A DNA stretch of 64,000 nucleotides, taken from contig NZ_MEJH01000008.1 of the NCBI RefSeq assembly GCF_001953635.1, positions 62,001-126,000 on the forward strand, written 5' to 3'. Origin of the DNA: Alteromonas abrolhosensis (GTDB lineage: Bacteria; Pseudomonadota; Gammaproteobacteria; Enterobacterales; Alteromonadaceae). The translations under genes were made by a program, and so were the position numbers. The notes below the pieces were generated by a model. That model did not search any database, had not been told where the DNA came from, and saw only the letters and a list, made by a program, of their open reading frames with translations. Position 1 is the stretch's first letter. Every line of letters begins with the position of its first letter. Positions 24,892 to 34,874 of the stretch are shown here, one piece after another.

Positions 24892-26304
24892 TTAACCTTT
24901 TGATTCTTTGTTGCTTGGAGCGAAATAAAAAAAATAAAGCAGTGCGCCAACCACTAATTCACCCAGTAAAAATAGCCACGCGTTGGTTGAAGACTGCGCA
25001 ATAGACCATGCGCAAACCGCTAGTGCGACAAAGGGTATCAGACGTCGAAACAGGTTTACAGGGATGGCAAATGCGCCTGCAGAGCCTTTAAGGTAAGCGT
25101 CTTTCCCAGAAGTATCTTGCTGCATGCTGGCTTGTGAAGTAGCGCTCTGCAAGGAAGCCCCTTGCAATGAATCTCGCTGTGCTTTCATCAACACCACTAC
25201 ACACACGGCGTAAACCACAAGCCGGGCAAGCACGCTTGAAATAGCCAGCCATACAAAGCTACCGCTAAGTGCCATAGCTCCTGCAAATAATCCCAGTATT
25301 GATATGGAAACAGCTGGGGTAGCGAAGGACGCATGAATTTCGCCTAACTTCTGTCCGAGTTTACCTGGAATAAGTGACTGCTGCGCCATAGAGAACGTCA
25401 GACGAGATGTAGATATCATATTTGCCAGTAAGTTACCGGCAACCGACACAACGGCGGTTAGCGTCATTATAAGCGCCCCAGTTTCGCCAAATATTATATT
25501 GGCGAGTGCGATAAGCGGTGCGCTATCCGGCTCTGCAGGCCCTACTGTGTGCCAATAAAGCCACTGCACGCAAAAGTAAAATATGGCAATACCTGAAACC
25601 GTAAGCATCAAAGCCCGAGGTATGGTCTTTTTCGGCGAACTGGTCTCGCCGCTCGTGACCACTACCGTTTCAAAACCAATAAAAGCGTAAAGCGTAAGTA
25701 GGGCACCAGCAGATATGGTGTCAAACGCCGGTACAACGGTTTCCGAAGAACGTGCTAGCGCAGTAGAAAAATCGAGCTGCCAGTAACCAACCGCAATAAG
25801 CGCCACAAGAGGCAGCAGTTTTAGCACCGAGATAGTATCAAGTGAACGCATGGCGGCCTTAAGGCCGACAATATTCACTACGATTAGTGCTGTGGTAAGC
25901 GCGATAATAGCGAATGACTTGCCTATTCCCGCATTCAGTTCGGGCCACACATAGCCGGCGTACAGCAATAACACGTGCATGTTGGCGGCAATCGCGGTTG
26001 CGCGAGCTAAATAGTAAATAAAGCCAGTTTGAAACGCCGCTGCGTCGCCAAAGCCTTTCTGGGCGTACACCACAGGTCCACCGGTTTCTTGGTACAGCGC
26101 CGCTAGCTGCCCAAAACACCACACAATGGCCAGCATTAGCGCGCCAAAAATCAAAAAGATGTAAGGGCTGAAAGCGCCGAGCTCAGCGGCCATTTTGGCG
26201 GGCAGAGCAAAAATGCCCGCCCCAATAAGGCCATTTAACACCAAAAGGGCAGCGCCAATGCCGCCAATCCCTTTGGTTAACAGGCTTTTGTTTTCGCTAC
26301 TCAT
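24892..26304 (-). CDS. APC-superfamily amino acid permease
   Basis: A 470-residue inner-membrane transporter with about 12 helices. LLVLNGLIGAGIFALPAKMA is the helix-1 glycine-rich substrate motif of the APC superfamily, and GALLTLYAFIGFETVVVTSGE is helix 6. A polar loop of about 35 residues near position 380-415, rich in Ser/Gln/Ala (SLQGASLQSATSQASMQQ), is longer than usual. The start ATG overlaps the amidohydrolase stop as ATGA (26301-26304), so the two are translationally coupled. It probably imports a product of, or a substrate for, the linked amidohydrolase; the amino acid is unknown. Confidence 0.88.
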   Translation of the reverse strand: MSSENKSLLTKGIGGIGAALLVLNGLIGAGIFALPAKMAAELGAFSPYIFLIFGALMLAIVWCFGQLAALYQETGGPVVYAQKGFGDAAAFQTGFIYYLARATAIAANMHVLLLYAGYVWPELNAGIGKSFAIIALTTALIVVNIVGLKAAMRSLDTISVLKLLPLVALIAVGYWQLDFSTALARSSETVVPAFDTISAGALLTLYAFIGFETVVVTSGETSSPKKTIPRALMLTVSGIAIFYFCVQWLYWHTVGPAEPDSAPLIALANIIFGETGALIMTLTAVVSVAGNLLANMISTSRLTFSMAQQSLIPGKLGQKLGEIHASFATPAVSISILGLFAGAMALSGSFVWLAISSVLARLVVYAVCVVVLMKAQRDSLQGASLQSATSQASMQQDTSGKDAYLKGSAGAFAIPVNLFRRLIPFVALAVCAWSIAQSSTNAWLFLLGELVVGALLYFFYFAPSNKESKG

Positions 26305-28001
26305 TTAGAAAAAACTTCTTCTCCAGCCACATAAGTGGCGTGTACTTCGGTTTTCCAAATGTCTTTGGCATCAATGGTAAAAATATCTTGGTCGACCAAG
26401 ATAAAGTCTGCCCATTTTCCTGGAGTTAGTGTGCCTAAGGTATCTTCCATGTGCCCTGCGTAGGCTGCATCTAAAGTAAACCCTTTAAAGGCTTGTTCAA
26501 TGGTTAACGCTTCGTGGGCATACCAACCTTTTACGGGTTGATTGTTTCTGTCTTGTCGCGTAACCGCAGCGTGAAGGCCGTAAAATGGGTTAGCAAGCTC
26601 AACAGGGAAATCAGAGCCTAAAGGCAGTGCAATACCTGAATCGAGTAGCGTTTTCCATGCGTAAGCGCCTTTCATACGATCTTTTCCTAAACGATCTTCC
26701 GCCATGTTTTTATCGCTGGTGGCGTGAGTTGGCTGCATGGAAGGTAAAACATTTAGCGAAGCAAAGCGAGCTAGGTCGTCAGGCGCAATCACCTGTGCAT
26801 GCTCAATGCGGTTGCGCAGTTCGCTGCCGCCAATACTCTTAAACGTGGTTTCAAACTCGTTCAGTGCAACATGGTTAGCCTTATCACCAATGGCATGGTA
26901 GTTAAGCTGGAAGCCCGCACCAATTACCGTAGTAAACAGTTGGGTCATATCTTCTGGTTGAGTTAACAGCAATCCATGTTGATGCGGCGCATCTGAATAA
27001 GGTTCAAGCAATGCTGCGCCTCGGCTACCTAGTGCGCCATCGCCATAAGCTTTAACTGAACGAATATATAAAAAGTCGTCTTTATCGCGGATAGCGCCAT
27101 TGCCTAACATGGTGCTGAGGTCAGGGTCTGTCGCACTCACCATGGCGTAAATACGCACAGGCAAGTCACCTTCTACCGCTTCTTTTAAATAGAAATCGTA
27201 AACGTCTCTGTCTATGCCAGCATCGTGCATTGACGTAACACCATTTGCTAGTAAGTGCTCACCTGCTGCATGTAATTGTTGCTCGTAAATAGCGTTGCTT
27301 GCTTTAGGCAAGTGCGCTTCTATTAATTGCGATGCATTATCAATGAAAACACCGGTAGGATTACCGTCGGCGTCTTTAATGATTTCGCCCCCTGCAGGCG
27401 ATGGGGTGTCTTTAGTTATACCCGCAATTTCCATCGCTTTACTGTTCACCCAGGTAGCGTGGCTGTCTACGCGAGCTAGTGCCACAGGTCGGTCAGAAAT
27501 GACTTTATCCAGGTCAGCCGCTGTTGGAAACGCTCTGTCAGACCATAACTCCTGGTTCCAACCGCGCCCGGTAATCCAAGCTTGTTGTCCATTTGCAAAG
27601 GCGTATTCGGCAACTGTCTTGGCCGCGTCTTGTGCACTGCTACTTTCTCGCAAATCGACTTCCAACAAGTTTGCGCCTAAGCCAAGCAAATGCCCGTGAG
27701 CGTCGATAAGCCCGGGTAGCATGACTTTGCCTTTGCCATCAATAGTGCTATCGACAGGCGTGTTATCTTTGTCGATATCTAATGCAACTACTTTGCCTTC
27801 ATCAATGACAAGGTTTTTAAACGTAATCAGTTTGCCACTTTCATTTAACGTATAGCCTTTTACGTTCTCGACTAGCGTTGCAGCATCTACCGTAAGCGTG
27901 GTGGTCATAGCACCTAACGTTACCGCTGTTGCAAACGTTGCGGTTAGCAATTTTGAAAGCGAGTGCTTTTTAAATGTCAGTGCCGACAATGTAGAGTTCA
28001 T
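26301..28001 (-). CDS. Exported amidohydrolase (amidohydrolase 3 / YtcJ type)
   Basis: A 566-residue metal-dependent hydrolase with an N-terminal signal peptide (about 1-40, TLTVDAATLVE). GKVMLPGLIDAHGHLLGLG holds the first metal-binding HxH, NYHAIGDKANHVAL a later His, RIEHAQ another, and LPLGSDFPVELANPFYG the catalytic Asp region. The C-terminal LTIEQAFKGFTLDAAYAGHMEDTLGTLTPGKWADFILVD is characteristic. Family members hydrolyse N-substituted amides, formamides or related bonds. It begins the operon with permease and gloC, and the 88 bases upstream separate it from a dehydratase gene in the same direction. Confidence 0.9.
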   Translation of the reverse strand: MNSTLSALTFKKHSLSKLLTATFATAVTLGAMTTTLTVDAATLVENVKGYTLNESGKLITFKNLVIDEGKVVALDIDKDNTPVDSTIDGKGKVMLPGLIDAHGHLLGLGANLLEVDLRESSSAQDAAKTVAEYAFANGQQAWITGRGWNQELWSDRAFPTAADLDKVISDRPVALARVDSHATWVNSKAMEIAGITKDTPSPAGGEIIKDADGNPTGVFIDNASQLIEAHLPKASNAIYEQQLHAAGEHLLANGVTSMHDAGIDRDVYDFYLKEAVEGDLPVRIYAMVSATDPDLSTMLGNGAIRDKDDFLYIRSVKAYGDGALGSRGAALLEPYSDAPHQHGLLLTQPEDMTQLFTTVIGAGFQLNYHAIGDKANHVALNEFETTFKSIGGSELRNRIEHAQVIAPDDLARFASLNVLPSMQPTHATSDKNMAEDRLGKDRMKGAYAWKTLLDSGIALPLGSDFPVELANPFYGLHAAVTRQDRNNQPVKGWYAHEALTIEQAFKGFTLDAAYAGHMEDTLGTLTPGKWADFILVDQDIFTIDAKDIWKTEVHATYVAGEEVFSK

Positions 28002-28089
28002 AGTGAGTTTCTGCCTTTTTTATTTCTGTTTTATTCTTTGTTCTTATACCGAGTTGTCCGAATTTAGATAGCTGTGCGCTAACAAAACG

Positions 28090-29130
28090 CTATGCCTCAA
28101 CACGCTCAGTTTCTTCAAGTTCATCTTCGTCATCAAGGTCAAGGATAGGAGGCTGCAGCAAAAAATCTCTCTCCCAAATCTTAGCCATACTCGCCTGACT
28201 TATGTTTCCACCACTCAATATAACAAGAGCCGTTTGCCCAGGCGGGGTGTTGGCAGCCCAAGCCGCTACTGCAGCCATGGTCATCGCACATGTGGGCTCT
28301 ATATGAAGCTTTAATAAATGATGTAGCCATTGGGTCCAATAAGCAATTTGCAGCTCGTCCACTTCATAGAAATCATCTATTTCTTGCAATATAGGGAACG
28401 TAACATCGCCAACAGAAGGAGTGGCAGCGCCGTCTGCTAAGGTATCTGGTGCATAGTCTAAGGCAATGATCTCACCTGCTTGCAACGACATAGAGGCATC
28501 ATTCGCCTCGGCAGGCTCAGCGCCAATGACCAATGCATTTGGCTGTAGTGCGCGAGTTGCCAGCAATGAGCCCGACAATAACCCTCCGCCTCCGCAGGGC
28601 GCAAAGACAGCATCCACCTCACCAATTTCGTTAAGCGCTTCTAACGTTGCCGTGCCTTGTCCTGCCACAATATCTTTGTGGTTAAACGGCGGTATCCAGA
28701 CCGTGTCTGGTGCTTTTGAGGCTTGCTCGACAGCAGCGTCTGCTTCTGGTCGGGTAGGAAATAGTTTTAATTCAGCACCATAGCTTTGCGTAGCAGCAGC
28801 TTTAATCGGCGAAATGGTCTCGCTCGCGAAAATAGTGGCCTTAATACCAAAGTGAGCTGCTGCATAGGCTACCGCCTGAGCATGATTTCCAGAACTATTG
28901 GCAACTACATGCTTCGGTAAACGACCTTCCTCTTTCAAGCGGGCTAAAAAATTCATGGCGCCGCGAATTTTGAATGCCCCAATGGTCTGTAAGCACTCCG
29001 CTTTAAACAGAATGCGGTTGCCCATCCATTTGTTGAGCAACGAAGATTCAACAATTGGCGTTTTCTTTACGTCGCCTTTTATACGTTCATAGGCTTGTTT
29101 AATGTCTTCGAAATTTGGGGAAATACTCAT
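28090..29130 (-). CDS. PLP-dependent threonine/serine dehydratase-like enzyme
   Basis: A 346-residue fold-type II PLP enzyme. Lys54 in GAFKIRGA should form the Schiff base, NSSGNHAQAVA binds the substrate carboxylate, CGGGGLLSG binds PLP phosphate, and LVILSGGNIS near the C-terminus fits the family. There is no ACT regulatory domain, so it resembles catabolic threonine or serine dehydratases/racemases rather than IlvA. The acidic C-terminal tail (DLDDEDELEETE) is unusual. It could act on an amino acid released by the downstream amidohydrolase, which is an inference from linkage. Confidence 0.85.
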   Translation of the reverse strand: MSISPNFEDIKQAYERIKGDVKKTPIVESSLLNKWMGNRILFKAECLQTIGAFKIRGAMNFLARLKEEGRLPKHVVANSSGNHAQAVAYAAAHFGIKATIFASETISPIKAAATQSYGAELKLFPTRPEADAAVEQASKAPDTVWIPPFNHKDIVAGQGTATLEALNEIGEVDAVFAPCGGGGLLSGSLLATRALQPNALVIGAEPAEANDASMSLQAGEIIALDYAPDTLADGAATPSVGDVTFPILQEIDDFYEVDELQIAYWTQWLHHLLKLHIEPTCAMTMAAVAAWAANTPPGQTALVILSGGNISQASMAKIWERDFLLQPPILDLDDEDELEETERVEA

Positions 29131-29323
29131 TACGTAACGCTCTTTTCATTTTGAGTTTTTAATGGGTTAGCGCCGACAAGGGCTTTACGCACTAAAAGGA
29201 AAACCGATACCTTACAGTGCCAGATACTATTAAATAACGCCAGAGCCTATACCTATAAGACAATTCATATTTATTTCATAAACCTTATTTAGTATACCGG
29301 CGCAAGTTACCGGAGACAGGCAC

Positions 29324-32302
29324 ATGTTAAGCAAACACAACCATCGTATTTACGCCTTACCTACGGTTTTGTTTCTTTTTCTCACCTTTTTATTTGTTTC
29401 TGCTGGTGTTTTTATCCAAAACGATGAACGCGCAGCACGTATTTCCAAAGCGCAGTCGGTTGCAGAGCAGGTAAAAATTAGTCTTGAAGTTTTCTCAAGC
29501 GAACGTATTCAAGCGCTGCACAACCTAATGCGAAACTGGCCCACCTTTGAGCCAAACCAAGTAGACTGGTTTAATGCGCAAGCACTGTCATTGATGGGCA
29601 TGCAGCGAGGCTTTTCATCGCTGGTATTTGTCGATGCTAACGGTGAGATAGCGTGGGTGGCAACGCCATCTTCCGGTATCAAAACCCGTATAGACAACAG
29701 CCTCATTGGCCATCCTATGGAAGCGTTGGGCTTAAACATATCGCGTTTGTCCGAGGATTTGGAAAGCACGCTTTTGTATTCAGATGCCGCTCAACATCAC
29801 TTTATCGTTGTGGGCAGGGCCATAAGCCCTCAAGAGCCTGAGCACGGATTTCTGGCGGCGGGGTTCGACGTACAAACCATATTAACCGTGATGTTAGGCG
29901 AGTTAGTAGGCCCACAGTTTAACTTTCAGCTTAACGCCGACAGTGCAACGCTTTTTCAAAGCGGTGAGTTAGTCAACGATGGCACCATTGTGTCGCTTTT
30001 GCCGTTCAGTTTTTTAGAACGCGATTTTTACCTTTCCATGCAGTCTCAGCTAAGCCCATATAACGCTGGCTTGTTAATTATTATGATTGGACTGTTGATG
30101 TCGGCGCTAGTGAGCTATGTGCTGCACAAGCAGCTTAAAGGTGCGGTTAATTTGTCTTTAAGTCAGCAGCGTTACCTCACCGCTAGCGAAGCCTCCCTTG
30201 ATGCGCTTCTTATTTATCAGCCAACAGATGACGACTTTTCTCTAGTAGAAGCAAACTCATACAGTCGCTACCTATTTCGCGGTGCATGCGATGTATTGAG
30301 GTCTATGAGTTTAGCCGAGCAAACGCGTTATTTAGGTTTAAGCAGTGAATTTAAAAACGCCAAAAACGTTGCTGAACTTGGCGTGCCTTATGAAGCTCAC
30401 CTTGCCATTCACAGTGATAAGATTGCGCCTCAATGGATAAAAGTCCAGGTGGTAAGAGCTGGTGACAATATTGCGGTGACCGTAAGGGACGTGACCGAAC
30501 GTTTTCGTGCCCAGCACGATTTAAAGCGTAGCGAAGAAAAGTATCGCCGCTTAGTTGACGGCATGCACCGCCACTTTGTTTACACCAAGACCGTCGAGCA
30601 CAACTTTATGTATGTGAGCGCAGGTATTGAAAAGATTTTAGGGTTTAGCGCAGAAGACTTCTGTGCGAACGAGTCGAAGTACGTTCGCCAAGTACCTGAC
30701 GAGACGTTTGAGATACGCCAAACCATTGCCCGTGGCGAAAAGCCCGAGCCTTATATTGTGCATTATCAAGGCAAGGTCGGCGAACCGTTAGCGATTGAAT
30801 TTTCAGACACGCCCATTGTCGACGAGCAGGGATTACTGGTTGCCGTTGAAGGCATAGCTCGCGATGTGACGAAAGAGCTGGCGCTGCAGGAAGAAGTGTA
30901 TTTTCAAGCAAACCATGACCAGTTAACCGGGCTGTTTAATCGCTATGCATTTGATGAAAAACTACGAGAGATCCTTGATGAAACGCATAAAGCGGCTGGT
31001 CAGCAGGGCGAGAGCAAGGCTTTAAACCACGTTGATTTTGAAAAAGTGGCGAGTATCAATTTGCCTCGCGCTTACCACAAGCAAAGCGTGATGTGCTTTA
31101 TCGATATGGATCGATTCAAGTTAGTTAACGACAGCTGTGGTCATCCAGCCGGCGATAAGCTGCTAAAAGAAATCTCCACCATATTTAGGCAATACGTGAA
31201 TGGGAAAGACCTGCTTGCCCGAATAGGGGGAGACGAGTTCTGCATTATATTTCGCAATCAAAGTTTGGATGAGGTGACCAAGCGCCTAGACAAGCTTTTA
31301 TTGGCGATTTCAAATTATCGTTTTGTTTATGACGACAAGTTGTTCTTTGTGGGGGCAAGCATTGGCGTTATCGAAATAAACGAGAGTACACAAAGCGCAG
31401 AAGCGTTAATTAAAGCTGCTGACAACGCGTGTTACAAAGCCAAACACTTGGGTCGAAACCGTTACTTTGTGTTTCATGACAATGATTCACAAATGGCCAT
31501 TGATGACAGTGAAAACCAGGTGCTACATGCCTTGCACCACGCATTACAAAACGACGGTTTTGAGTTGTATAGCCAAGCTATCATGCCGCTTAACGTGCCC
31601 AATCAAGAAAAGGCCGCCCAACTACAGCATTACGAGATTTTGCTGCGTCTACATGCAAAAAACAGTGGCCTTATAAGTCCAGGGCTTTTTATCCCGTTGG
31701 CAGAGCGTCACGGCTTAATGAACAAAGTGGATATGTGGGTGGTAGATAACACCCTTAAAACCCTTGAAAGTAATCCTGCTCACATCGATACCGTAGGCAA
31801 AGTCGCGATTAATTTATCGGGTATTACATTGGGTGATGAAATGGCGCTGCATAAGATTGCAAAGCGTATGCAAAGTACTTCTGTACCTGCTGAGAAAATT
31901 TGTTTTGAGATTACAGAGACAACAGCGGTAACTAACTTAAGCGCTGCTAAACACTTCATTTCTACACTACGTGATTTGGGGTGTAGCTTTGCCTTAGACG
32001 ACTTTGGTGCAGGTATGTCCTCGTTCACCTACCTTAAAAATCTAGATGTTGATTACGTTAAGATCGACGGCTCCTTTGTGCGAAATATCGTTCACGATCC
32101 TATCGATCATGCTACAGTAACTGCGATAAATAATATCGCGCACAGTATGGGTAAACAGACTGTGGCCGAGTTTGTGGTCGATAACGCGACCGCCGAGGTT
32201 TTACGAGACCTTAAAGTAGATTTCGGTCAAGGCTTTGCTTTGGATAAACCCAAGCCACTGGCGCATAGAGTTCAATGGCGAGTTAAACTTGCCTCTGCTT
32301 AA
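29324..32302 (+). CDS. Membrane GGDEF-EAL protein with PAS domains
   Basis: A 992-residue c-di-GMP signalling protein. A helix at about 10-30 and another at about 245-265 enclose a periplasmic sensor domain. A degenerate PAS-like region (about 280-400) and a clear PAS (SEEKYRRLVDGMHRHFVYT to about 520) follow. The GGDEF domain has an intact RIGGDEF near residue 634 and FIDMDRFKLVND. The EAL domain (YEILLRLH near 770) keeps the residues for hydrolysis: Asn in KVAINLSG, Glu in FEITETTAV, the DDFGAG loop and Lys in VKIDGSF. Both activities look possible. The cellulose synthase 8 kb away has a PilZ domain that would read c-di-GMP, but no direct link is shown. Confidence 0.92.
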   Translation: MLSKHNHRIYALPTVLFLFLTFLFVSAGVFIQNDERAARISKAQSVAEQVKISLEVFSSERIQALHNLMRNWPTFEPNQVDWFNAQALSLMGMQRGFSSLVFVDANGEIAWVATPSSGIKTRIDNSLIGHPMEALGLNISRLSEDLESTLLYSDAAQHHFIVVGRAISPQEPEHGFLAAGFDVQTILTVMLGELVGPQFNFQLNADSATLFQSGELVNDGTIVSLLPFSFLERDFYLSMQSQLSPYNAGLLIIMIGLLMSALVSYVLHKQLKGAVNLSLSQQRYLTASEASLDALLIYQPTDDDFSLVEANSYSRYLFRGACDVLRSMSLAEQTRYLGLSSEFKNAKNVAELGVPYEAHLAIHSDKIAPQWIKVQVVRAGDNIAVTVRDVTERFRAQHDLKRSEEKYRRLVDGMHRHFVYTKTVEHNFMYVSAGIEKILGFSAEDFCANESKYVRQVPDETFEIRQTIARGEKPEPYIVHYQGKVGEPLAIEFSDTPIVDEQGLLVAVEGIARDVTKELALQEEVYFQANHDQLTGLFNRYAFDEKLREILDETHKAAGQQGESKALNHVDFEKVASINLPRAYHKQSVMCFIDMDRFKLVNDSCGHPAGDKLLKEISTIFRQYVNGKDLLARIGGDEFCIIFRNQSLDEVTKRLDKLLLAISNYRFVYDDKLFFVGASIGVIEINESTQSAEALIKAADNACYKAKHLGRNRYFVFHDNDSQMAIDDSENQVLHALHHALQNDGFELYSQAIMPLNVPNQEKAAQLQHYEILLRLHAKNSGLISPGLFIPLAERHGLMNKVDMWVVDNTLKTLESNPAHIDTVGKVAINLSGITLGDEMALHKIAKRMQSTSVPAEKICFEITETTAVTNLSAAKHFISTLRDLGCSFALDDFGAGMSSFTYLKNLDVDYVKIDGSFVRNIVHDPIDHATVTAINNIAHSMGKQTVAEFVVDNATAEVLRDLKVDFGQGFALDKPKPLAHRVQWRVKLASA

Positions 32303-32313
32303 AAGGAAATGTC

Positions 32314-32688
32314 ATGGGTTTATTTGATACCATCATGGGGAATGCAAGCGAGACTAGCGCTTCAGATGTTCAAGAAGAGCTTACGCCTATACTTGCTGCT
32401 AACGAAACCGTTACCTCTGCGTTTAAATTGGTGCGCGATTTAAGTGTATTCACAAACAAGCGCCTAATCCTTATTGATAAGCAAGGCCTTACCGGGCGCA
32501 AAGTGAACTATCATTCAATACCTTATAAATCAATCACGCAGTTTATCGTTGAGACGGCAGGGCATTTTGATACTGACGCCGAGCTTAAAATTTGGCTGTC
32601 GGGCAAAGCCGATCCAATTGAGATTGAACTAAGTGCATCGTCTGCTCAGGCGGTACAGCAAAACCTAGCAACCCAGATGTTTAGCTAA
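32314..32688 (+). CDS. Bacterial PH-domain protein
   Basis: A 124-residue soluble protein with the PF08000-type bacterial pleckstrin-homology pattern: SAFKLVRDLSVFTNKRLILIDKQG, then VNYHSIPYKSITQFIVETAG and LKIWLSG. AAAAGGAAATGTC supplies the ribosome site 11 bases after the GGDEF-EAL stop, so the genes are probably cotranscribed. Function is unknown for the family. Confidence 0.85.
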   Translation: MGLFDTIMGNASETSASDVQEELTPILAANETVTSAFKLVRDLSVFTNKRLILIDKQGLTGRKVNYHSIPYKSITQFIVETAGHFDTDAELKIWLSGKADPIEIELSASSAQAVQQNLATQMFS

Positions 32689-32724
32689 GCGCAATTGCTT
32701 ACCTAGATTACGGTTAATAAAAAG

Positions 32725-32757
32725 AAAGCGGGCAGTGTGAACTGCCCGCTTTTTTTA
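32725..32757. terminator. Bidirectional terminator
   Basis: Stem AAAGCGGGCAGT / ACTGCCCGCTTT, GTGA loop, T-runs on both strands. It separates the PH-domain gene from the convergent subtilase gene. Confidence 0.87.
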
Positions 32758-32834
32758 GTTTATTGCTTTAAGATTCAGACAATCTTTTTGCGAATCACTG
32801 CAAATTCATGTCGGAAACATAACCCGCTAAAACC

Positions 32835-34670
32835 TTAGAAAACCACACTAACACTTGCTGAACAGGTAGTAGTGCCGGTCTCACACACTTGGTAGCTGTA
32901 ACTACCGCCGCCTTTAACGTTAAGCGCGTCAGTATAAGCGCCATCGTTAGCCGTGGTAGCAATTACATTTCCGTCGCGATATACATCAACATTTGATGAC
33001 GTAGCGTCAGCCCAAGAAAGATCCACTCTTTGTGTGCCTTTTACCTTATAGCCGGTGGCAGTAAGAGTTAATTCACCTGTGCCACCAGTACCGCCACCGC
33101 CGTTGCCTCCGGCGCAGCCGTTTTGCGTAAGGTAAGCATTCATATCAGCCGCTTGGGCGATACCATAACCAAAGAAGTCGTCTTTGCCCGCTGCACCTGC
33201 ATCCATCGCCGTAGCTTTCAGTGCGCTTCGGATCTCTTCACCTGTACAAGTTGGGTGATTTGACCATACCAGTGCCGCAATACCTGCAACGGCTGGTGTC
33301 GCCATTGAAGTACCGCTCATGTAGCCGTAGTCGCTTGCGCCAATAGAGATATCAATGGTAGATGCCGCAACTAATGCGCTTCTATCTTCGAATGCTGCTC
33401 CTACAGCAGGGATAGATGTATTGTTAGTATCACCGAGCGTGCCGTAAAGCATGCCTGGTTCATTGTTAATAATGACGGCTCCTACACCACCAGATAGTTC
33501 ACAGTTGTTAACTTTGTCGTAGAACGACACGCTACCGCGGTCAATAACACAAACTTTGCCAGCAGCACCGCTATCTACAGCATCACCCAAACCCAGGAAG
33601 TAGGTTGCAGCTGATGCCGTACCAGTGTTTTCCATCGCTGATGAAGCAAAACCGACACCGTCAGCACTCATAGAAGAAAGCGAAGCTCCGCCAGCTGGGT
33701 ATGTGGAAAGAGTGTCTACACCGCCTGCAGTTACTTCCACACAGATAGTTTCGTCGGTCGTTACGCGTTTACCACGACCTGTGGTACACGACGGATACTG
33801 AGAGAAATCCGCGATGTTGTTATCAGCATCGTTAGCGCCAATCATCATCACTGACGAGTAGCCCGCAGGGTAAGAGCGTACGCTATTGCCATCATTGCCC
33901 GCTGCAGCTACTGCTAAGCCGCCCCCAGCTACGAAGTCTTTAAACGCATTTTCTTCTGTAGAGTTTGCACCGCCGCCACCAAGGCTCATGTTGATGATGT
34001 TGGCACCAGCTTGAGAACAAAGCTGTGCTGCTTGTGCTAAATCTGATGAATATCCCCAGCCAGAAGCGTTAAACACCTTGATAATATGCATATCAACACC
34101 AGGTGCCATACCCACTACACCAAAACCGTTATCAGCCGCGCCGATGGTACCTGCTACGTGTGTGCCGTGTGGGCCACCATTTTCAAACCAGTTACCTGTG
34201 CCAGGGTCGTTGTCACCGGTAATTGCAGACCAGTTGAAATCGGCATTCGATGAATCTAACCCGGAGTCGATGACACACACTTTCATGCCTGCGTTGCTAT
34301 CAAATACAACCTGATCAGCTTGTGATTGATAAACCGCGTACGGCGTTAATTGGGTTTGCGTTGGGTCTCCCGCGTCGTCGTTAAATAACGCTAGCGGTAC
34401 ACGCTTTTGGTCAGCCTCAACCAGTTTTACATGTGGATTGTTGAGCAAGCCTTTAACGTCATCTAATGACTTACCGCTGAAGGTTGCAGCAATAAAGCCA
34501 TCGGCATCAACGTGTATTTCTGCGCCAGACTGTTTGGCTAGTGCTTTAACAATGCCCTTGGCGTTGTTGTCTACTTGGATAATATAACGGTCGTTGTCTG
34601 CAAGAGCGCCGAAGCTTGAAAGTGCCAAACCAGCAGCGATTAAAGAAGGGGTAAATTTATTGTTTTTCAT
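32835..34670 (-). CDS. Secreted subtilisin-like serine peptidase (S8) with PA insert
   Basis: A 611-residue secreted peptidase. ATG 34670 gives the signal peptide MKNNKFTPSLIAAGLALSSFGALA, followed by an I9-type propeptide to about residue 90. The catalytic triad is intact: Asp135 in VCVIDSGLDS, His168 in PHGTHVAG, Ser455 in MSGTSMATPA, with oxyanion Asn259 in AAAGNDG. A protease-associated (PA) domain is inserted at about 340-445 (VCVIDRGSVSFYDKV). A Gly-rich linker leads to a C-terminal fibronectin-III-like domain (about 530-611). It is probably exported for protein scavenging, as is common in marine Alteromonas. It stands alone with its own terminator. Confidence 0.93.
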   Translation of the reverse strand: MKNNKFTPSLIAAGLALSSFGALADNDRYIIQVDNNAKGIVKALAKQSGAEIHVDADGFIAATFSGKSLDDVKGLLNNPHVKLVEADQKRVPLALFNDDAGDPTQTQLTPYAVYQSQADQVVFDSNAGMKVCVIDSGLDSSNADFNWSAITGDNDPGTGNWFENGGPHGTHVAGTIGAADNGFGVVGMAPGVDMHIIKVFNASGWGYSSDLAQAAQLCSQAGANIINMSLGGGGANSTEENAFKDFVAGGGLAVAAAGNDGNSVRSYPAGYSSVMMIGANDADNNIADFSQYPSCTTGRGKRVTTDETICVEVTAGGVDTLSTYPAGGASLSSMSADGVGFASSAMENTGTASAATYFLGLGDAVDSGAAGKVCVIDRGSVSFYDKVNNCELSGGVGAVIINNEPGMLYGTLGDTNNTSIPAVGAAFEDRSALVAASTIDISIGASDYGYMSGTSMATPAVAGIAALVWSNHPTCTGEEIRSALKATAMDAGAAGKDDFFGYGIAQAADMNAYLTQNGCAGGNGGGGTGGTGELTLTATGYKVKGTQRVDLSWADATSSNVDVYRDGNVIATTANDGAYTDALNVKGGGSYSYQVCETGTTTCSASVSVVF

Positions 34671-34814
34671 AGGTACCACTCTGTTTCACCTGTTGTGTAA
34701 TCCCACCTTTTTGATTGTTTTTTGTGGTGGGTGAGCAAATTGCTCACTTTCGAACCTACACTATGAAAAAAATTAAACAAACCTTGAAGTAAAAAATTAT
34801 TATAAAGTTTAATA

Positions 34815-34855
34815 ACCAAAAAAAGGGCATAAAGATAAATAATCTTTATGCCCTT
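34815..34855 (-). terminator. Terminator of the DPP IV gene
   Basis: Perfect 14-bp stem AAGGGCATAAAGAT / ATCTTTATGCCCTT with a 5-base loop. On the minus strand it is followed by TTTTTTGG, 20 bases after the peptidase stop. Confidence 0.85.
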
Positions 34856-34874
34856 ATATTTCATTCACTTATGG

